Shown here one piece after another: positions 51,517-59,963 of a stretch of DNA of 64,000 bases (position 1 is its first letter; each line of letters opens with the position of its first letter). The stretch is from Gemmatimonadota bacterium (GTDB taxonomy: Bacteria; Gemmatimonadota; Gemmatimonadetes; Gemmatimonadales; Gemmatimonadaceae). Below the pieces are notes generated by a model that was not told where the DNA came from, made no database searches, and saw nothing but the letters and a program-made list of their open reading frames with translations. Location of the stretch: assembly GCA_021413975.1 (NCBI GenBank), contig JAIOPJ010000033.1, positions 141,629 to 205,628 of the forward strand. Reading direction: 5' to 3'. Position numbers and translations under genes: made by a program.

Positions 51517-53168
51517 TAGCGGAGCTGCAGGCGGTCCTCCCACTGCTTGGGTACGACGCCCGTCCCGCTCGAGTACGACTGCTGATGCGCGTAGTTGATC
51601 TCGAACGCCATCCCGGGCCGACCGCGCGCTCGCGCCGCGAGCGTCGAGTAGGTGGCGGTGATGCCGAACCGCTGCTCCGAGGCCTTGCTCGCGTCGTCGA
51701 GGATCGAGCCGAGGAGCGGGACGGTGGCGCCGAAGGGCGTGGTCGCGGTCGAGTCGATGTCGTGGCGATCCGCCGACTTGCCGCGCCATTGCCAAAGGGC
51801 GCCGAGCGCGATGTAGTCGTTCAGGTGCCACCGGGGGGCGATCGCGACGTCGATCCGCGCGCCGGGCGTCACGGGCACGATGGTCTCGCGCCACGACTCC
51901 AGGAATGCGGGGCCGGTGTCCGACGGTACGCGCAGCGTGCGGTCCTGCGCGGCCGCCAGCGCATATCCGACGCTCAGCGTCGTCCAGAACCTGCCGTTGA
52001 CGACCACATCCGTGAGTGAGCGCACCTCGAGCGCGCCGGTGCCGGTCCCGGTGCCCAGGTCGAGGAACGCGTCAGCACGTTCGGGAGTCCCGGTGCCGAG
52101 TCGCAGGTCCACGAGCACGGACTGCCGGATGCCGCGCAAGCCGGGGGCGAAGCGCGTCGACGATCCGGCCCCGAACGAGTCGAAGAGCCGCAGCTTGGCC
52201 GAGAGATGCACGTCGCCGAGCTCGATGATGCTCCCATCGCTGATCCGGCGCGCGCCGTACCCTTCGACCGAGTCGGCGAAGAGCCGGTCGATGTCCTCGC
52301 CGCTCACGGGGAGCTGGGCGCCGAGCGGGAGTCCGGTCGACGTCGTGACGTTCGTGATGCCGTAGCGCTCGAACGCGAGTCGCATGGAATCGGCGCGGGC
52401 GCGGAGGGTCGAGTCCGCTGCCGAGCCCGCGAGCGGCACGTAGCGGCGGCCACCGACGAGCCCCGCGCCGTAGAGCGACGTGAGACCGTTCGCGAAGGCC
52501 GACGTGCGCGAGATCAGCGCGGCCACCGACGCGGCCTCGGCGAGGATGGTCGGGCACTGCGCCGCGGCGCCGGGATTGCCTTCGCAGGCCGTGCGCCGCG
52601 CGGCGAGGTTCGTGGCGGCGGTGGCGTACGCCCCGATCGCCGTGAGGTTGTTCGCGGCGACGGCACTGCCACCGATGATCGGGTTGATCCCGAGGGTGGC
52701 GCGTCCGCTGTCGCCGCGGATGCGGAACTGCGCCTCGATCCTGGAGCGCACCAGCGTGGCGCGCGCGCCGAGCGTGATCCGGTCGCTGAGCCCGTACTCC
52801 ACCGTCAACGGCGTCACGAAGAGACGCTGCCTGGCGTCGAGCGTCGACACCCCGAGCGAGGCGCCGAACCCGCTCACGCCGAGGTCGCGTACGGTCTGCT
52901 CCACCGGCGCGAGCATGGAGAACTGCAGCGGGCCGAACGCACCGGAGGCGATCGAACCACCGAGCCCCTCGAGCCGCCCGTCACGCCACCGGTCGCGCTG
53001 TGCGGTATGCTCGCCGCCGAGCGAGAAGCGGAATCCTCCCCGGGGCAGCGTGACCGCGTCGTCACCGCCGCCGATCACGCGCTGCGCGGCGAGCGGGCGT
53101 GGCGCGGCCAGGAGCGAGGCCGCGACGAGTGCGAGGAGAGCCGACGGGATGCGCGAGCGAGCGAACAC
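51492..53168 (-). CDS. Predicted outer-membrane beta-barrel protein, family not recognised
   Basis: The 558-residue product begins with a signal peptide (SALLALVAASLLAAPRPLAA). Alternating-residue amphipathic strands with tight turns run through it (FRFSLGGEHTAQ, VEYGLSDRITLGARATLV, GRFWTTLSVGYALAAAQ), and it ends in aromatic residues (LQLRYYTRFLGR), as expected for a barrel. No specific family is recognised. The start is GTG 53168. It diverges from the glycosidase-like gene; TAAACT (53222-53217) is its nearest -10 and overlaps the opposite TAGTTT. Confidence 0.6.
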   Translation of the reverse strand: MFARSRIPSALLALVAASLLAAPRPLAAQRVIGGGDDAVTLPRGGFRFSLGGEHTAQRDRWRDGRLEGLGGSIASGAFGPLQFSMLAPVEQTVRDLGVSGFGASLGVSTLDARQRLFVTPLTVEYGLSDRITLGARATLVRSRIEAQFRIRGDSGRATLGINPIIGGSAVAANNLTAIGAYATAATNLAARRTACEGNPGAAAQCPTILAEAASVAALISRTSAFANGLTSLYGAGLVGGRRYVPLAGSAADSTLRARADSMRLAFERYGITNVTTSTGLPLGAQLPVSGEDIDRLFADSVEGYGARRISDGSIIELGDVHLSAKLRLFDSFGAGSSTRFAPGLRGIRQSVLVDLRLGTGTPERADAFLDLGTGTGTGALEVRSLTDVVVNGRFWTTLSVGYALAAAQDRTLRVPSDTGPAFLESWRETIVPVTPGARIDVAIAPRWHLNDYIALGALWQWRGKSADRHDIDSTATTPFGATVPLLGSILDDASKASEQRFGITATYSTLAARARGRPGMAFEINYAHQQSYSSGTGVVPKQWEDRLQLRYYTRFLGR

Positions 53169-53215
53169 GTGGTGAACGAGGGCGGGAAGGGGGCGCGGCT
53201 GACGGGATGGTCGGC

Positions 53216-53222
53216 TAGTTTA
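53216..53222. promoter_or_regulatory. Overlapping divergent -10 candidates
   Basis: TAGTTT on the plus strand (53216-53221) and TAAACT on the minus strand (53222-53217) share nearly all their bases. Neither has a strong -35. The two genes they face are the glycosidase-like and barrel genes. Confidence 0.4.
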
Positions 53223-53246
53223 GCGTCATACCCCGTTCAAGGTAAC

Positions 53247-55055
53247 GTGACGCTCTCAGAACTCCCGCCCGTCCTCGGTGCCGCCCCGCTTCCGACGCTG
53301 CCTTGGCAGATCACGGGGAACCACTGGCTCGCCCTCCCGTGCATCCATCCTGCCGACGGGGCGATCCACGCGGTCAGCCTGCTGCATCGCGGCGCCCGGG
53401 CGGCGGTGGAGTTCGCCGGATCGGCCGACTTCCTCGAGGGCACCGGCGCGCCGCTCGCGCGGCCGACGGTCGCCGTGGACGGCGTGAAGGTGGAGCTGGC
53501 GAGCGGCGGCGTGGCCTGGGAACGGGCCCTCCAGTGGCTCCCGACGTTCACCTGTCAGGCCGCGGAGATGGTGGTGCGGGGCACGGTGTTCGCGCCGTTC
53601 GGTCGCGACGCCGACATCGCCGGTGCGGTCTACGCGCTCGCGTTCGAGAATCGCGGGACGGTCACGCGCACCGTCGCGGTGGGCCTCGAGGGCACGCTCG
53701 GTCACCGGCAGTTGCGCGTGCGCACGCCGCGCCCGGCCGAGGACGCGCACCGGGTGACGCGCGCCGCCGACGACGTCGTGCTCCTCGACGGTGCCGCAGC
53801 TCCCGGAGTGTGCGCACTCGCGCTCGCCGCCGACGGCGCGGCGGTCGTGCAGGTGCACGGAGGCTCCGCCCCGAGCTATTCGATCACGCGTGAGCTCACG
53901 CTGGCGCCGGGCGAGCGCGCCGAGGTGGCGTTCTTCCTGGCCGCCGGACCCGAGCGTGACGGGGCCGAGGCGACGGTGGGCGTGATGCGTCGGCGTGGCT
54001 GGCGTGCGCTGCTCACCGCCACGCGCGACGCCCTGCGCGCCCTCGAACAGGGCACCGGACTCGATTCGCTCGACGCGCTCATCAACCGCAACCTGCTCTT
54101 CGCGTACTTCTACTCGGTGGGACGGGCGCTCGACGACGCCCATTTCTACCTCGTGCGCAGCCGTGCCCCGTGGTGCGCGTGGGGCGTGACCGTGCGCGAC
54201 TGGGAGGCCCTCGCGTGGACCGTGCCCGCGATCCAGCTCGCCGACCCGGCGCTCGCCCGCGAGCTCATCCTGCGCGCCTGCGAGGTGCACGGGTACGCGC
54301 CGGGGCGAGGGGTCCACTACTTCGACGGCACGCTCTTCGAGCCCGGCTTCACGCTCGAGGGTGCGGCCTCGTACGCGGTCGCGACCGAGCGCTACATCCG
54401 CGAGACCGGTGACGACCAGATCGTGGAGGAGGTGGTGCTCGCCGACACCCTCTACGTCTCCCACGACGAGATCGCCTCGCGCCGCGACACGGACCAGCCG
54501 CTCTATCGCACCGAGGTCACGCTCGACCGCCGCCCGGCCACGCATCCGATCACGCTGCATGGCAATGCCGTGGTCGCCTTCGCACTCGATGCGTTCGGCA
54601 AGACGCTCGACGAGGAAGCGTCCAAGGAGGTGCAGGATCCCTCGGCCGTCCGCGCCGCGCTGCGCCGGCAGTTCGCCGCGGGGACGGAGGGGAAGACGAC
54701 CTTCGCCGCCGCGACCGACCTCAAGGGCGAGCGCACCCTCGACGACGATCCGGTGGGGTCGGCGCTCTGGTTGCCGCTGTGGGAAGCGGTCGATCGCACG
54801 GACTCCACCTATCGGCGCACCGCCAAGCGCATCGGGAGCTCCGACCGGCTCGTCGTGCAGATCGCGCGCCTCTTCGGCCCCGAGGCGAGCGACGTGCTCG
54901 AGTGGTTGCGTCGCGCTCCGCTCGGCCACGGCCTCGCCGCCGAGTTCGTCGATGCGGAGGGGCACGCGATCTCGCATGGTGGCGATGCGGCGCTGAGCGG
55001 TCTGCTCGCGTATTCGGCCTGGTACTGCGTGCACGCGCACGGCGTGCGGCCGTAG
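53247..55055 (+). CDS. Glycogen debranching-like (alpha/alpha)6 glycoside hydrolase
   Basis: The 602-residue product from GTG 53247 has a beta-rich N-terminal domain (about 1-250) and a helical barrel (about 270-600) resembling amylo-1,6-glucosidase and related GH63/MGH-type enzymes: INRNLLFAYFYSVGRAL, WCAWGVTVRDWEALAWTVPA, and DDDPVGSALWLPLWEAVDR. The Asp/Glu residues in these motifs could be catalytic. The substrate is unknown; glycogen, trehalose or mannosylglycerate relatives are possible. The frame is open far upstream, but those codons lie over the opposite barrel gene. Confidence 0.6.
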   Translation: MTLSELPPVLGAAPLPTLPWQITGNHWLALPCIHPADGAIHAVSLLHRGARAAVEFAGSADFLEGTGAPLARPTVAVDGVKVELASGGVAWERALQWLPTFTCQAAEMVVRGTVFAPFGRDADIAGAVYALAFENRGTVTRTVAVGLEGTLGHRQLRVRTPRPAEDAHRVTRAADDVVLLDGAAAPGVCALALAADGAAVVQVHGGSAPSYSITRELTLAPGERAEVAFFLAAGPERDGAEATVGVMRRRGWRALLTATRDALRALEQGTGLDSLDALINRNLLFAYFYSVGRALDDAHFYLVRSRAPWCAWGVTVRDWEALAWTVPAIQLADPALARELILRACEVHGYAPGRGVHYFDGTLFEPGFTLEGAASYAVATERYIRETGDDQIVEEVVLADTLYVSHDEIASRRDTDQPLYRTEVTLDRRPATHPITLHGNAVVAFALDAFGKTLDEEASKEVQDPSAVRAALRRQFAAGTEGKTTFAAATDLKGERTLDDDPVGSALWLPLWEAVDRTDSTYRRTAKRIGSSDRLVVQIARLFGPEASDVLEWLRRAPLGHGLAAEFVDAEGHAISHGGDAALSGLLAYSAWYCVHAHGVRP

Positions 55056-55079
55056 TGCCGGCGTCAGTGCCGGCGTCGG

Positions 55080-55099
55080 GGCCGCGCCGGAGCGCGGCC
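55080..55099. terminator. Hairpin between converging genes
   Basis: GGCCGCGC-cgga-GCGCGGCC, a perfect 8-bp stem, lies between the glycosidase-like and crcB stop codons. No T-run. Confidence 0.5.
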
Positions 55100-55104
55100 G
55101 GGGG

Positions 55105-55500
55105 TCAGGAGCCCGCGGTCAGGTAGCCGAGGTAGGCCGCACCGACCGTGAGCGTGAAGCTCAACGCGGCATGCAACGCCGCGCGCCCCACCTGTCCGCC
55201 CTGCAACAGGGTCAGGTTCTCCGCGGCGAAGGTGGAGAAGGTCGTGAAGCCGCCGCAGATGCCGATCGCCACGAAGGCGCGCATCTGCGGGGTGACCTGC
55301 GACGTGGAGGCCCAGCGCAGGAACCAGCCGATGGCGAACGACCCGACGACATTGATCACGAGTGTCGCCCAGGGGAATGCGGCGAGCGCGGGGAGCCGCC
55401 GCATGAGTTCGCCGGCAGCGAAACGGAGTGCCGACCCGAGCGCGCCACCGAGGGCGACCCAGAGGACGGTGGTGGGCGGGAAGGGGACGATGGGGTTCAC
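55105..55500 (-). CDS. crcB: Fluoride exporter CrcB/Fluc
   Basis: The 131-residue product forms dual-topology fluoride channels. Four hydrophobic helices and the motifs GGALGSALRF, TLVINVVGSFAIG and GICGGFTTFSTFAAE are present. I choose GTG 55500; longer starts would lie inside tRNA-Leu. The start codon is only 2 nt from the tRNA 3' end, with no room for a ribosome site. No fluoride riboswitch is visible. Confidence 0.92.
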   Translation of the reverse strand: MNPIVPFPPTTVLWVALGGALGSALRFAAGELMRRLPALAAFPWATLVINVVGSFAIGWFLRWASTSQVTPQMRAFVAIGICGGFTTFSTFAAENLTLLQGGQVGRAALHAALSFTLTVGAAYLGYLTAGS

Positions 55501-55502
55501 AG

Positions 55503-55589
55503 TGCCGGGGGTGGGAATCGAACCCACATGGGAGTCGCCTCCCAACGGATTTTAAGTCCGTCGCGTCTAGCCGATTTCGCCACCCCGGC
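55503..55589 (-). tRNA. tRNA-Leu (anticodon TAA)
   Basis: An 87-nt class II tRNA on the minus strand: acceptor GCCGGGG/CCCCGGC, anticodon loop CTTAAAA (TAA), long variable arm GGGAG-gcga-CTCCC and T-loop TTCGATT. Discriminator A at 55503. CCA is not encoded. Confidence 0.95.
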
Positions 55590-55604
55590 CGGGGAAAGAC
55601 GAAC

Positions 55605-55627
55605 GGGAGCGGCACGCCGCCGCTCCC
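55605..55627 (-). terminator. Hairpin between tRNA-Gly and tRNA-Leu
   Basis: A perfect 9-bp stem, GGGAGCGGC/GCCGCTCCC, with a 5-nt loop. On the minus strand it is followed by GTTCGTCTTTCC, a weak T-rich tail. As tRNA-Leu has no clear promoter of its own, it may cause only partial termination or guide processing. Confidence 0.5.
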
Positions 55628-55660
55628 GCACGAGACAAGACCTACGGCATCCGACGTCAG

Positions 55661-55733
55661 AGCGGGAAACGGGACTCGAACCCGCGACCCCAACCTTGGC
55701 AAGGTTGTGCTCTACCAACTGAGCTATTCCCGC
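55661..55733 (-). tRNA. tRNA-Gly (anticodon GCC)
   Basis: A cloverleaf on the minus strand: acceptor GCGGGAA/TTCCCGC, anticodon loop TTGCCAA (GCC), T-loop TTCGAGT, discriminator T as usual for glycine. CCA is not encoded. Confidence 0.96.
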
Positions 55734-55742
55734 ATGAGGCGA

Positions 55743-55771
55743 ACGTTAGGCGGGGCGGAGGCGTGGGGCAA
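55743..55771 (-). promoter_or_regulatory. Promoter of tRNA-Gly
   Basis: On the minus strand TTGCCC (55771-55766), 17-nt spacer, TAACGT (55748-55743). It lies about 10 nt before the tRNA-Gly 5' end. Confidence 0.75.
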
Positions 55772-55811
55772 GCGCGGGGATCGTCCCGCCACAAGGTGTT
55801 AGTTTGCAACC

Positions 55812-56804
55812 ATGACCGACGTCGTCGCTCTGGCCGCCGAACTGCTCGCGATCCCCTCGACCACGCGCGATGAAGGGGGCGCGGTCGATTTCGTCGCCCG
55901 CTGGCTCGTCGCGCGCGACTGGAACGTGATGGTGCAGGAGGTGACCCCGGGGCGCGGCAACGTCTGGGCCACGCGGAAGGGGGGCGGCGTGACGCTCTCG
56001 ACCCACCTCGACACCGTCCCGCCGTACGTGCCTCCCAAGCGGGCCGACGGCCGTCTCTACGGTCGCGGTGCCTGCGACGCCAAGGGCATCGCCGCCGCGA
56101 TGATGATCGCGGCCGACGCGCTGGTGGCCTCCGGCGAGGAGCGCGTCGACCTCCTGCTCGTGGTGGGTGAGGAACGCGGCTCCGACGGCGCACGCCTCGC
56201 GAACCAGCTGCCGGCCACGAGTCGCTGGCTGATCAATGGCGAGCCGACGGAGAGCATGCTCGCCTCGGGGTGCAAGGGAGCACAGCGCGTGATCGTGCGG
56301 ACGCGGGGCCGCGAAGCGCATTCGGCGTATGCCCATCTCGGCGAGTCGGCGATCGCGCCCATGCTGCGACTGCTGCCGGAGCTCGACGCGCTCCCGTTCC
56401 CGGTCGACCCGGTCCTCGGTGCGACGACCGTGAATGTCGGTCTGATCCGCGGCGGCACCGAGGCGAACATCGTCCCGGGCGCCTGCGAGGCGGAGATGAT
56501 GATCCGACTCGTCGGCGATGTCGCGCCGGTGAAGCGGACGCTCGATGCATGGGCCGACGGGCGGGCCGAGCTCGAGTACGGCTCGTTCATCCCCGCGCAG
56601 CACTTCCACACCGTGCCCGGGTTCGAGTCGGCACCGGTGGCGTACACCTCCGACATCCCGCTCCTGGGCAACTGGGGGAAGCCGCTGCTCTTCGGTCCGG
56701 GGTCGATCCACGTGGCGCACACCACCGAGGAGTTCGTCGACGAAGCGGAACTGCGCGCCAGCGTCGACGCGTACATGACGCTCGTACGCACCCTGCTCGC
56801 CTAG
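55812..56804 (+). CDS. M20-family metallopeptidase, candidate DapE
   Basis: The 330-residue product has the binuclear zinc site of M20 enzymes: THLDTVPP, GRGACDAKG, GEERG and a final HTTEEF, plus the lid domain with GREAHSAYAHLGESA. Directly downstream lie asd, lysC, dapB, dapA and dapD, so N-succinyl-diaminopimelate desuccinylase is the likely role; ArgE or LysK-type activity is possible from sequence alone. TAGTTT (55800-55805) ends 6 nt before the ATG, so the mRNA is probably leaderless. Its stop TAG starts the asd -10. Confidence 0.8.
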   Translation: MTDVVALAAELLAIPSTTRDEGGAVDFVARWLVARDWNVMVQEVTPGRGNVWATRKGGGVTLSTHLDTVPPYVPPKRADGRLYGRGACDAKGIAAAMMIAADALVASGEERVDLLLVVGEERGSDGARLANQLPATSRWLINGEPTESMLASGCKGAQRVIVRTRGREAHSAYAHLGESAIAPMLRLLPELDALPFPVDPVLGATTVNVGLIRGGTEANIVPGACEAEMMIRLVGDVAPVKRTLDAWADGRAELEYGSFIPAQHFHTVPGFESAPVAYTSDIPLLGNWGKPLLFGPGSIHVAHTTEEFVDEAELRASVDAYMTLVRTLLA

Positions 56805-56807
56805 CTT
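56802..56807 (+). promoter_or_regulatory. -10 of the asd-lysC-dap operon
   Basis: TAGCTT; its TAG is the stop codon of the upstream gene. The predicted leader of about 40 nt is almost wholly the CT-rich element. Confidence 0.5.
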
Positions 56808-56819
56808 CGCGCCGTGCAG

Positions 56820-56854
56820 TTCATCTTTCAGCCTTCATCCTCCCCCCTTCGTCC
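56820..56854 (+). repeat. CT-rich leader element, copy G (asd)
   Basis: Contains TTCAGCCTTCATCCTCC, identical to the complement of copy C after dnaG, and ends CGTCC directly before the GTG start, as in pheS. Confidence 0.6.
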
Positions 56855-57922
56855 GTGACCCGGCTTCCCGTCGCAGTGCTGGGCGCCACCGGCGCCGTCG
56901 GTCAGACCTTCATCCGCCTGCTCGAGGACCACCCCTGGTTCCAGCTCGCCGAGGTCGCGGCGTCCGAACGCTCGGCCGGCAAGCGATACGGCGATGTCAC
57001 GCGCTGGATCGAGGGCGCGATGCCCGCGGCCGTCGCGCGCATGACCGTCACGCTCTGCGATCCGGCGACCGTCCGCTCGCCGATCGTCTTCAGCGCGCTC
57101 GACGCCGCGGCCGCCGCGGAACTCGAGCCCGCCTTCGCGCGGGCGGGCCGATTCGTGCTGAGCAACGCGAAGAACCTCCGGATGGAGGCCGACGTACCGT
57201 TGGTCATCCCCGAGGTGAACGCCGATCATCTCGCGTTGCTCGATGCGCAGCGCGCGCGCGGCTGGGCCGGCGGCGTGGTGACCAACGCCAACTGCGCGGC
57301 CACCGTCGCGGCGATGGCCCTCGCGCCGCTGCACACGGCGTTCGGGCTCACGGAGCTCTTCCTCTCGACCATGCAGGCCGTCTCGGGTGCCGGGTATCCG
57401 GGCGTGCCGTCGCTCGACATCCTCGGCAACGTCATCCCCTACATCGGCGACGAGGAGCCCAAGCTGGAGCGCGAGATGCAGAAGATGCTGGGCACGCTCG
57501 CCGGGGCAGCGATCGTGCCGGCGCCGTTCGTCGTGAGCGCGCACGCCAACCGCGTGCCGGTCGAGCACGGCCATACGGTGGCGATGTCGGCACGGTTCGC
57601 GCGCAAGCCGAGTGTGGCGCACGCGCTCGAGGCGCTGCGCGAATGGCGTGGTGCCGACTCCGTGCGCGGCCTGCCGTCGGCCCCCGAGCATCCATTGCTC
57701 GTCACCGATGCCCCCGACCGCCCGCAGCCGCGCCGCGACGTGATGGCGGGGAAGGGGATGACCGTCACCGTCGGGCGCGTGCGCGAGGACGCGCTCTTCG
57801 ACCTCAGGTGCGTCGCGATGGGGCACAACACCATCCGCGGGGCGGCCGGCGGTTCGATCCTGAACGCCGAGTTGCTCGCGGCCACCGGCCGGCTGGGCTG
57901 GGTGCCGCCGGGGCGCGCGTGA
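56855..57922 (+). CDS. asd: Aspartate-semialdehyde dehydrogenase
   Basis: Asd reduces aspartyl phosphate in the lysine, threonine and methionine pathways. The 355-residue product from GTG 56855 has VLGATGAVGQTFIRLL and the catalytic Cys in TNANCAATV, then the HANRVPVEHGHT region. Type: the archaeal-like/Gram-positive-like group, judging by these motifs. lysC starts inside its stop (4-nt overlap). Confidence 0.93.
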   Translation: MTRLPVAVLGATGAVGQTFIRLLEDHPWFQLAEVAASERSAGKRYGDVTRWIEGAMPAAVARMTVTLCDPATVRSPIVFSALDAAAAAELEPAFARAGRFVLSNAKNLRMEADVPLVIPEVNADHLALLDAQRARGWAGGVVTNANCAATVAAMALAPLHTAFGLTELFLSTMQAVSGAGYPGVPSLDILGNVIPYIGDEEPKLEREMQKMLGTLAGAAIVPAPFVVSAHANRVPVEHGHTVAMSARFARKPSVAHALEALREWRGADSVRGLPSAPEHPLLVTDAPDRPQPRRDVMAGKGMTVTVGRVREDALFDLRCVAMGHNTIRGAAGGSILNAELLAATGRLGWVPPGRA

Positions 57923-59271
57923 TCGTCGCGAAGTTCGGCGGCACGTCGGTCGGGGACGCCGAGGCCATCGCGCGCACGGCGGGCATCGTCCGCGCGCGCC
58001 TCGGCCGTGCCCCGGTCGTCGTGACCTCCGCGCTCGCGGGGACCACCAATCGCCTCATCGAGATCGGCCAGCAGGCCGCGGCCGGACAGCTCATCGTGGC
58101 GCTGTCGATCATCGAGGAGCTGCGGGCGCGGCACTTCGCCACGATCGACGACCTCGGCGTCGCGGACGACATCGAACTCGTGACCGACACCGGCGTCCTC
58201 TTCGACGAACTCGCGCATCTCGCCGAGGCGCTCTCGGTGCTCGGCGACGTCACACCGCGCTCGCTCGACGCCGTGTCGAGCATGGGTGAGCGCCTCTCGG
58301 CACCGATCGTCGCCGCCGCCCTCGCGCGCATCGGCGTGCCGGCGGTCTTCGTCGACGCGCGGCGCGTGATGGCCACCTCCGACGACTTCGGCCGCGCGGA
58401 GCCGAGGCCGGACGAGATCGCCATGGCCTGCCGTGCGCACCTCCTGCCGCTCGTCCGCGCGGGGAAGGTGCCGGTGCTCGGCGGCTTCATCGGGGCGACG
58501 GCGCAGGGCGTCACCACCACGCTCGGGCGCGGCGGCTCCGACTACTCGGCCTCGCTCTTCGGCGCCGCGATGGATGCCGAGGCGATCGAGATCTGGACCG
58601 ACGTGGATGGCATGCTCACGGCCGATCCGCGCGTGGTCCCCGGCGCGCGCCTCATCGAGCACATCCGCTTCGACGAGGCGGCGGAACTCGCGAGCTTCGG
58701 CGCGAAGGTCCTGCACCCGAGCACCATCGCCCCGGCCGTGCGGAAGGGGATCCCGGTCTTCGTCTTCAACTCGCGGCGGCCGGAGGGGAGCGGCACCCGC
58801 ATCACGTTCGACGCGCCGCGCCGCCCCGTGCGCGCGATCGCCGGCAAGACCAGGATCGCCGTGGTGAAGGTCCGCTCGCCGCGCATGCTCGCCGCCCCGG
58901 GGACCATGCGGGCGATCTTCGAGGTCTTCGAGCGCAACCGCACCTCCGTCGACGTGGTCGCGACCTCGGAGGTCTCGGTCTCGGTGACCGTCGACGACGT
59001 GCAGCATCTCGAGGCGATCGTCGCCCAGCTCTCGGCGTTCGGCGACGTCTCGGTCGAGCGCGGCCGGGGGATCGTGGCGCTCGTCGGCGCCGGGCTCGGC
59101 GAGAGCACGGTCTCGATGGCCCGTGCCCTCGCCGCACTCGGGGACCTCCGGCTGCACATGCTCTCGCTGAGCGCGACGGGCATCAATCTCACGCTCATCG
59201 TGGACGGCGACGCGGTCCACGACGCGATGCGTCGGTTGCACGCGGCCTTCTTCGAAGGGGGATCGGCATGA
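57919..59271 (+). CDS. lysC: Aspartokinase
   Basis: The 450-residue product phosphorylates aspartate, the first step of the pathway. It begins VIVAKFGGTSVGDAEAIART, has FVDARRVMATSDDFG, TLGRGGSDYSASL (nucleotide binding) and ends with two ACT domains (about 310-450), which usually bind lysine or threonine for feedback control. There is no fused homoserine dehydrogenase. It overlaps dapB by 4 nt. Confidence 0.94.
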   Translation: MIVAKFGGTSVGDAEAIARTAGIVRARLGRAPVVVTSALAGTTNRLIEIGQQAAAGQLIVALSIIEELRARHFATIDDLGVADDIELVTDTGVLFDELAHLAEALSVLGDVTPRSLDAVSSMGERLSAPIVAAALARIGVPAVFVDARRVMATSDDFGRAEPRPDEIAMACRAHLLPLVRAGKVPVLGGFIGATAQGVTTTLGRGGSDYSASLFGAAMDAEAIEIWTDVDGMLTADPRVVPGARLIEHIRFDEAAELASFGAKVLHPSTIAPAVRKGIPVFVFNSRRPEGSGTRITFDAPRRPVRAIAGKTRIAVVKVRSPRMLAAPGTMRAIFEVFERNRTSVDVVATSEVSVSVTVDDVQHLEAIVAQLSAFGDVSVERGRGIVALVGAGLGESTVSMARALAALGDLRLHMLSLSATGINLTLIVDGDAVHDAMRRLHAAFFEGGSA

Positions 59272-59963
59272 CGCGACTGGCCGTGATCGGCGCCGGGAAG
59301 ATGGGCCGCCTCGTGGCGGCGCTCGCGCCGGAGATGGGGTTCGAGCTCGTGGCGACGCTCGGAGAGGAACGGACGCGAGGGGGCATCACGCGCGACGCGC
59401 TCGCGGGCGCCGAGGTGGCGGTCGAGTTCACGGTGCCGGCGGCGGCCGCCGGCGTCATCCGCGATTGCGCCGCGGCGGGCGTGCCGGTCGTGAGCGGCAC
59501 CACCGGCTGGGACGCCGACCGGGCGAGCGTCGAGTCGGACGTGCGTTCGTCCACCGGCGCGCTCCTCTGGGCGCCGAACTTCGCGATCGGCGCGCATCTC
59601 TTCTCGAAGCTCGTCGCCGAAGCGGCGCGTCAATTCGAGAAGGTCGGTCAGCAGTTCGACGTGCACCTGATCGAGACGCATCACGCGCAGAAGCTCGATG
59701 CTCCGAGCGGCACGGCGCGTCTCCTCGCGGGCGTCGCCGAACGCGCGGGGGGTCGCGCCGTCCCGATCACGAGCGTGCGGACCGGGCAGGTGCCCGGGAC
59801 GCACGAGATCGTCTTCGACGCGCCGTTCGAACAGGTCCGGCTCGTGCACGAAGCGCGCGACCGCCGCGTCTTCGCCGCCGGTGCGCTCACGGCCGCGCGC
59901 TGGTTGGTGGGCAGGCGGGGCGTCTTCACGCTCGACGACTTCCTGGGGGAGATCGCCCGATGA
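59268..59963 (+). CDS. dapB: 4-hydroxy-tetrahydrodipicolinate reductase
   Basis: The 231-residue product is short but complete: VIGAGKMGRLVAALAPE for NAD(P)H binding, GTTGWDADR, and the catalytic ETHHAQKLDAPSGTA. It reduces the DapA product. Overlaps lysC and dapA by 4 nt. Confidence 0.93.
   Translation: MTRLAVIGAGKMGRLVAALAPEMGFELVATLGEERTRGGITRDALAGAEVAVEFTVPAAAAGVIRDCAAAGVPVVSGTTGWDADRASVESDVRSSTGALLWAPNFAIGAHLFSKLVAEAARQFEKVGQQFDVHLIETHHAQKLDAPSGTARLLAGVAERAGGRAVPITSVRTGQVPGTHEIVFDAPFEQVRLVHEARDRRVFAAGALTAARWLVGRRGVFTLDDFLGEIAR

Noticed and set aside
55501..55600. Fluoride riboswitch before crcB
   Set aside because: The space is filled by tRNA-Leu, and no match to the riboswitch core is seen.
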